From contig CAYRRM010000032.1 in NCBI GenBank assembly GCA_964426675.1, positions 1 to 28,385 on the forward strand: a DNA stretch of 28,385 bases. Reading direction: 5' to 3'. This document shows, in pieces, positions 23,952 to 28,385 of the stretch. The DNA comes from DYMC01 sp035406705. Its GTDB lineage: Bacteria; Verrucomicrobiota; Lentisphaeria; Victivallales; GWF2-50-93. A program made the translations under genes and the position numbers. The notes under the pieces were generated by a model, which was not told the origin of the DNA, made no database searches, and saw only the letters and a program-made list of their open reading frames with translations. The stretch's first letter is position 1, and each line of letters starts with the position of its first letter.

Positions 23952-24860
23952 TTATTTAAAATGATCAAAGCCGGAGTCGAATTTAGAGATTAAATCAATA
24001 CCTTCTTCAGAAAATACCTTGCCTTTTGCGATTTTCGCAAATTTGCCTATTGTTGTTAATTTTGTCGGGAAAGGCCATTTTTCTTTCAATTCTTTGAGTT
24101 TTTTTGGTGATAAAGCGAACAATAATTCGTAATCTTCGCCTTCTGACAAAGCGGATTTTATATCAGCCCCTTTTCTCAGAGGGATATGTTTCGTATCAAG
24201 AATTATTCCAAGACCGGATGCTTCTGCGAGCCTTGACGAATCTATAAGAAGACCATCACTTACGTCAATCATGGTATTTGTATATTTTCCCGATAAAAAA
24301 TCAGCCTCTATTATTCTCGGAGTAAATTCAATGTGGTGATTTGATTTGAATGAATTTCCGAATTTTCCTGTCGCAAGGAGAAGATCTCCTGCTTTTGCTC
24401 CGGCTCTGGTGCAGATTTTTTTTTCTGAGCTTTCCCCGAATAATGACATAGTTATAACGCTTTGTTTTGGTTTTGCGATTTTCGCAATGTCTCCGCCGCA
24501 TATAGTTAATCCAAATTTTGCGCTGTATTTTCCGAGAGATGCAAAAAATTCGTCGAACCATTTTTTAATTTTTATTTTTCTATCATTTGATAGGGCTATT
24601 GTACAAAGGGCAAAGAGATTTTTTGCCCCTCCTGCTGCCGCTATATCGCTAAGGTTTCTTGCGATTAATTTTCTTGCGATTTTCGCAGGGCTTGTATTTC
24701 TGGAATAATGAATACCTTCTATTAACTGATCTGCAGTGGCAATAATCAATTTTTTTTCTGTTATTTTTATTGCAGCGCAATCATGGCCCGGTGCGACAAG
24801 AATTTTATTATTTTGCCTTAGGTATTTAAATGCATTTGACAGAATTTCTTTTTCATTCAT
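23952..24860 (-). CDS. thiL: Thiamine-monophosphate kinase
   Basis: Phosphorylates thiamine monophosphate to the active cofactor thiamine diphosphate. The 302-aa protein follows the ThiL/PurM-like layout: GHDCAAI (25-31), TADQLIEGIHY (42-52), RNLSDIAAAGG (68-78), CGGDIAKIAKPK (121-132), TRAGAKAGDLLLATG (151-165), IDVSDGLLIDSSRLAE (198-213), SEGEDYELLFAL (239-250) and a terminal GFDHF-type end. Two usual metal/ATP-site residues differ: GDD is GHD at 25-27, and the threonine of GGDT is isoleucine at 125, where a palindrome copy begins. Three exact copies lie in this gene, all read AKIA. The other core motifs are intact, so I regard it as functional. It is divergent from the cardiolipin synthase gene and heads a two-gene unit with tsaE. 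Confidence 0.93.
   Translation of the reverse strand: MNEKEILSNAFKYLRQNNKILVAPGHDCAAIKITEKKLIIATADQLIEGIHYSRNTSPAKIARKLIARNLSDIAAAGGAKNLFALCTIALSNDRKIKIKKWFDEFFASLGKYSAKFGLTICGGDIAKIAKPKQSVITMSLFGESSEKKICTRAGAKAGDLLLATGKFGNSFKSNHHIEFTPRIIEADFLSGKYTNTMIDVSDGLLIDSSRLAEASGLGIILDTKHIPLRKGADIKSALSEGEDYELLFALSPKKLKELKEKWPFPTKLTTIGKFAKIAKGKVFSEEGIDLISKFDSGFDHFK
24027..24039. repeat. TGCGA-N3-TCGCA palindrome, copy 12
   Basis: TGCGATTTTCGCA, arms extended by T/A, in thiL, read as AKIA. Confidence 0.85.
24474..24486. repeat. TGCGA-N3-TCGCA palindrome, copy 13
   Basis: TGCGATTTTCGCA with T/A flanks in thiL, read as AKIA directly after the GGD metal-site motif. Confidence 0.85.
24675..24687. repeat. 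TGCGA-N3-TCGCA palindrome, copy 14
   Basis: TGCGATTTTCGCA in thiL, read as AKIA. A half-site (TTGCGATT) lies 15 bp to the left within a 12-bp direct repeat (24655-24666 and 24670-24681). Confidence 0.85.
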
Positions 24861-24962
24861 TTTTTTTCTGAATTTGAAAGATAAAAAAAAATATATAAGT
24901 TTCTTCTAATATACATCAAGAATATTTGGTTTTGAAATTTAATTTATATCTAAAAATTTTTT

Positions 24963-26456
24963 ATGTTAAAAGCTATATTTTTTCCTGATTCATTTACAGT
25001 ATTTTTTTGGGGAATTGTTTTTCTCCTGATGGAAACGGCTACCGCAATTCATATACTTTATAATAAACGAGAAGAGCATGTAAGCGCCGTATTCTGGCTA
25101 CTTGTAGTATATTCATTTCCCATAGCAGGAATAATTTTTTATGTTTTATTTGGGATAAACAGGGTTTTTACTGAAGGAAAGAAGATAAAGACAGCATCTA
25201 TAAAATTTCGGGAAGAGAAAACACGCCAAATGCATAATGCGTTTAGAAGACATCTCAAAATTCAGAAGACACATCTTCTCGTTGAAAATATTGGGTGGGA
25301 TTATCCAGATTATCTAAAAATGTTCGATCGTCTTCTTCCTCAAACATTGCCGTTAAAAGGAAATAAGATAGAACTTCTTATTGACGGAACGCGCGCTTAT
25401 CCTAAAATGCTTGAAGAGATAGAAAAAGCTCAAAATAGTATTCACCTTCAATCATTTATAATAATGGATGACCCTATTGGAAGAACAATATTTGATGCCT
25501 TGTATAGAAAATCGAAAGAAGGAGTGAAGGTTAAAGTTATTTATGATAGATTTGGCAGCTTAAGAGCTGGAAGTAAATTATTTCAAATGCAGAATGAAAA
25601 TTTCAGAGCAAGGCCATTTTCAATAATAAATCTTAGTCGTCCTTTCGCAATTCAGTTGAGAAATCATAGAAAACTTCTGGTTATTGATGGTAAAAGAGCA
25701 TTTATAGGCGGAATAAATATTAGTTCTGAGAACGACATTAAATTTTCATCCAAAGATAAATATATTCATGATTTACATTGTTTTATTGAAGGGCCTGCTG
25801 TGGGTGATTTTCAGTATTCTTTTTTAAATGATTGGCATTATGTGTCAAAAGAGGATTTTTCAGTTTTTCTTTCTGAAGATTTTTTTCCTGAACTCGATGA
25901 ATGTGGGGATTCTGTGATAAGAGTTGTCCCTTCAGGACCAGGCCAATGTGATAATGGCACTGAGAAAGCTTTTACTGTTGCTGCGTTTACTGCAAAAAGG
26001 AGCTTGTGGATAATGACACCGTATTTTGTTCCTGATATTCCCTACTGGAAAATGCTTTGCGCTATTTCGGCAAAGGGAGTGGATGTTAGAATTATAATCC
26101 CACATAAAAATAATCACTGGTATGTTCAGTTTGCCACAGAAAATTTATTTCCAGTATTACTTGATGTTGGGATAAGAATTTTCCTCAAAAAAGGTCCTTT
26201 CAGCCACGCTAAAGCAACCTTAATAGATAATTCGTGGGCAATTATGGGTTCGAGTAATTTTGATGTAAGAAGTTTTAAATTAAATTATGAATTAGACTTT
26301 GTAGCTACTTCAGGAGATTTCATTAATGTTCTTCATGGACAATTTCTTCAGGAAATTGAAGATAGTGATGAGGTCCTGGCGACAGACGTAATTAAACGTA
26401 AGTTTTCCAAAGAAATGTTATGTCGCGTGTGTTCACTTTTTACTCCTGTACTTTAG
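24963..26456 (+). CDS. cls: Cardiolipin synthase (phospholipase D superfamily)
   Basis: Condenses two phosphatidylglycerol molecules to cardiolipin and glycerol at the inner membrane. The 497-aa protein has two N-terminal membrane segments (about 11-31 and 42-64), then two PLD domains. The first HKD motif is HRKLLVIDGKRAFIGGIN (235-252, H235/K237/D242). The second is SHAKATLIDNSWAIMGSSN (414-432, H415/K417/D422), followed by FDVRSFKLNYEL (433-444). Length and layout match ClsA-type enzymes. The ATG directly follows a T-rich stretch without a visible ribosome site, but the hydrophobic N-terminus fits the family. Divergent from thiL across 102 AT-rich bases. No palindrome copy lies here. Confidence 0.95.
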   Translation: MLKAIFFPDSFTVFFWGIVFLLMETATAIHILYNKREEHVSAVFWLLVVYSFPIAGIIFYVLFGINRVFTEGKKIKTASIKFREEKTRQMHNAFRRHLKIQKTHLLVENIGWDYPDYLKMFDRLLPQTLPLKGNKIELLIDGTRAYPKMLEEIEKAQNSIHLQSFIIMDDPIGRTIFDALYRKSKEGVKVKVIYDRFGSLRAGSKLFQMQNENFRARPFSIINLSRPFAIQLRNHRKLLVIDGKRAFIGGINISSENDIKFSSKDKYIHDLHCFIEGPAVGDFQYSFLNDWHYVSKEDFSVFLSEDFFPELDECGDSVIRVVPSGPGQCDNGTEKAFTVAAFTAKRSLWIMTPYFVPDIPYWKMLCAISAKGVDVRIIIPHKNNHWYVQFATENLFPVLLDVGIRIFLKKGPFSHAKATLIDNSWAIMGSSNFDVRSFKLNYELDFVATSGDFINVLHGQFLQEIEDSDEVLATDVIKRKFSKEMLCRVCSLFTPVL

Positions 26457-27132
26457 AGCTAAATTTCTATAAAAAGTTCGAAGATGGAATAACAAACATT
26501 TTATAACATGTTATATTGTAATTATTTACAAAAAATAAAACGGGAATATGCTAGTGATACAATGTCTTTAAGAGATGATTTTCAATTAGATTCTTTTCTG
26601 GTCTCAAAAGGCGAAAGGTTGAGGTGAATTTTTTGGGTGAAGATGTGGGCAGTGGCGGGGGGGAGTTCTTATCATGCAGATTGACAGGAAGCATAGTCTG
26701 CTTCATAGGGTTGCAAAGCGAGTAGAGATAAGGATGGCATCGCGCAATTCAAAAAAAGAGTCTATGCTTCATCTTCAGAGTCGGAGCAAACGACACGTTT
26801 TTTCATTTTGTTTTAGAGACTGTTTTGTCTGATAGGTTCAATTTTGCGAATTACCTTTATCAGAATGTGGGGAGTCTCCGTGTCCTCTTATTTTTCTGAA
26901 GACCTTCTCGGTTTTCATTGAGTAAGTCATCCATTTTGCGGGCTGATTTGTTTTTTTATTGGTTTGCCCTGCTGGGTTTCTATAAGCGTTCTTGAATGCC
27001 TCCTATACAAGTTGGCGGGTTTTGTAGTGGTTTTTCATAGCAGATATGAAAAAGGATTTATTGAATATAATTGAAAAATAAATCTACAGTTGGAATTTAC
27101 AATTAATATGTTTCTATGGAAATACAATGAAA
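26457..27132. other. Gene-free stretch with mixed composition
   Basis: 676 bp with no frame I can call. It starts AT-rich and contains a perfect 14-bp palindrome TATAACATGTTATA (26502-26515). From about 26600 to 27030 the plus strand is rich in G and T, including a GGGGGGG run near 26657-26663, unlike neighbouring genes. An inverted pair, GAAGCATAGTCT (26688-26699) and AGTCTATGCTTC (26759-26770), matches with one mismatch around a 59-base loop. TGCAGAT (26675-26681), then ATAGT (26693-26697), repeats the arrangement of two other spacers. It could be a decayed gene or an unrecognised RNA; no known RNA family is recognised. Confidence 0.4.
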
Positions 27133-28385
27133 TTAGTTCTTTTTAGCAAAAACAGTTGTCTCATGCTTATCAAAAGATTTGCCGATGAAAGAATAGGAAT
27201 ACAATTCTGGGAATCTTTCAAAATTTTGCATAAAAACTTCATTTTTCGCGTATATTGATGAAAGACGAAAATATTTATTTATAACTATGAAATCATATTT
27301 TTTAGATAATACAGACTCTACTAATAAATGATTTGGTTCGATAGAGTAGTTTATTCCAAATGAAAATACTGCTATGTCAGAAGGTGAAAGACCAGCAAAT
27401 AGCGGTTTTTGATTTTTTTTGAGAGAAGAATAATGTTGTCTTATACTTTTTATTAGATTTTGGTTTGTCTGCCTAATCCCTATGAGAGGAAGCAAAAAAC
27501 ATACTGTTACAGCAACTGCAATAATTTTTTTAAAATTACTATTAATTACTTTAAATGCGTTATTGAATAAATAATATACTCCTATGAAACAAATAGGCGC
27601 AAATGGCGAATAATATCTACTATCCGGTATAAGTAAAAACATTGGAACAATCACAGCAGAAGCGATAATTAGGCTGACCAGGAATTCATGTAACTTAGCG
27701 CGAACTACAGAACTCTTAAAATTTATACTTGATAATGAAAAATTTTTAAAAAATAAAACAAATCCTGGTAATAACATAATAAATAAAAAAATGAGTTGGA
27801 TAATTTCGAATTTTCTTTTTTCAGGAAAAATAATGCAAATTCTCTGACGAAAAATAGCCGGAATCATTATAAAAGAATTCCTTATACCATTCATGATAAA
27901 GTATTTTGCAACTTCGATAGGATCATAAAGTAATATAGATAAGAAGTTTGTCCTACCATTAAATCTTTGTTTTAAGATATCCTGATATTCGGTCATAGCC
28001 GAAAATGTCATCTCAGGATGTTTTTTCATATAAAATGTGGCATAATGTTGCCCGAAACATAAAGATAGATTATGTTCAGAAATTTCTTTTTTAAAAAAAG
28101 CCAGATAAGATACTGAAAAAATTAGAAAAAAAAGCAGATAAGAAGAGTTGTATAATTGCTTTTTTAGTCCTGATATACTATTGTCTTTTTTCCATAGAAA
28201 CTGATAGAGGCCATAGATGATTAAGAACATTAATGGTAAATAGTACTCATCTCTAATTTGTGAAATCCAAATCAATGTTATAAGAAAGAGTAAATAACGG
28301 TTTAAAGTTATTTTTCTAAGAAATGGTATTGCAGAGAGCAAAGTTATTGAGAAAGCAAATAGATTAATATTACCAAATTGAGCTG
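27133..28385 (-). CDS. Polytopic membrane protein, C-terminal part (possible GT39/PMT-like glycosyltransferase)
   Basis: The frame stays open to the end of the window, so the 5' end is missing; the TTG at 28341 is internal and not a convincing start. The visible 417 or so residues contain several hydrophobic segments (around NRYLLFLITLIWI, LPLMFLIIYGLYQF, SSYLLFFLIFSVSYLAFF, LIFLFIMLLPGFVLFF, LIIASAVIVPMFLLI and KKIIAVAVTVCFLLPLIG). A soluble tail ends in FDKHETTVFAKKN. This resembles the C-terminal half of PMT/ArnT-like or Wzy-like membrane glycosyltransferases, whose catalytic acidic loop would lie in the missing N-terminus. It is AT-rich with no palindrome copy. Surface-polysaccharide or lipid glycosylation is a guess from this likeness. 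Confidence 0.6.
   Translation of the reverse strand, partial: AQFGNINLFAFSITLLSAIPFLRKITLNRYLLFLITLIWISQIRDEYYLPLMFLIIYGLYQFLWKKDNSISGLKKQLYNSSYLLFFLIFSVSYLAFFKKEISEHNLSLCFGQHYATFYMKKHPEMTFSAMTEYQDILKQRFNGRTNFLSILLYDPIEVAKYFIMNGIRNSFIMIPAIFRQRICIIFPEKRKFEIIQLIFLFIMLLPGFVLFFKNFSLSSINFKSSVVRAKLHEFLVSLIIASAVIVPMFLLIPDSRYYSPFAPICFIGVYYLFNNAFKVINSNFKKIIAVAVTVCFLLPLIGIRQTNQNLIKSIRQHYSSLKKNQKPLFAGLSPSDIAVFSFGINYSIEPNHLLVESVLSKKYDFIVINKYFRLSSIYAKNEVFMQNFERFPELYSYSFIGKSFDKHETTVFAKKN

Noticed and set aside
326..24687. CRISPR array or tandem repeat as explanation of the recurrent TGCGA-N3-TCGCA motif
   Set aside because: Copies are dispersed, only 13-17 bp, lie within coding sequences and have no regular spacing.
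26502..26515. TATAACATGTTATA palindrome after cls as an operator
   Set aside because: Perfect but short and AT-rich, downstream of a gene and far from any start; chance is a sufficient explanation.
26624..26725. 33-codon GTG frame in the orphan stretch
   Set aside because: Glycine-rich with no ribosome site and no recognisable family. Kept only as part of the orphan-region finding.
26688..26770. Known structured RNA (tmRNA, RNase P, SRP RNA, tRNA) in the orphan stretch
   Set aside because: None of the conserved core sequences of these RNAs was found, and the only inverted pair has a 59-base loop and a mismatch.

Overview
The window looks like the chromosome of an AT-rich (about one third G+C by eye) diderm, Gram-negative-type bacterium. 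Outer-membrane and LPS functions are present: an LptE-like lipoprotein, a Kdo-pathway arabinose-5-phosphate isomerase, a BamD-like TPR protein and a PgaA porin. The metabolism looks at least partly fermentative (acetate kinase, EtfAB with an acyl-CoA dehydrogenase). The mix could fit a PVC-type phylum such as Lentisphaerota or another deep-branching diderm phylum, but that placement is inference and weak.

Layout. 1-874: a GT2 glycosyltransferase (+), then a GC-rich spacer. 875-6076: cytosolic GH38 alpha-mannosidase (-), endonuclease III (+), acetate kinase (-). 6239-12779: a seven-gene minus-strand run etfB-etfA-acyl-CoA dehydrogenase-rpoZ-kdsD-bamD-like-lptE, mostly tightly spaced or overlapping, with a candidate promoter before etfB. 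13134-16383: a minus-strand operon of a diguanylate cyclase with a ferritin-like N-terminus, a NERD-domain helicase and Maf, ending in a hairpin that covers the maf stop codon. 16459-23487: a complete pgaABCD operon (+) for synthesis, partial deacetylation and export of poly-beta-1,6-GlcNAc, divergent from the cyclase. 23503-24860: thiL-tsaE (-). 24963-26456: cardiolipin synthase (+). 26457-27132: a gene-free stretch. 27133-28385: the C-terminal part of a polytopic membrane protein running off the window (-).

How they work together. PgaC/PgaD of characterised systems are activated by c-di-GMP, so the divergent GGDEF protein is a plausible local controller of the exopolysaccharide. The two genes appear to share symmetrical promoters with overlapping -10 elements. 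KdsD, LptE and the BamD-like protein serve the outer membrane.

Most unusual signal. A 13-bp interrupted palindrome TGCGA-N3-TCGCA (AT-rich centre, often extended to TTGCGA-N3-TCGCAA) occurs exactly 14 times in 28 kb, where about 0.01 would be expected by chance. All 14 copies lie inside genes, on genes of both strands and in all three reading frames (translated as AKFA/AKIA/ANFA, CEIR or LRISQ). It therefore behaves as a DNA-level element resembling the cyanobacterial HIP1 palindrome or an uptake sequence, not as a protein motif. I do not recognise this sequence as a described element.
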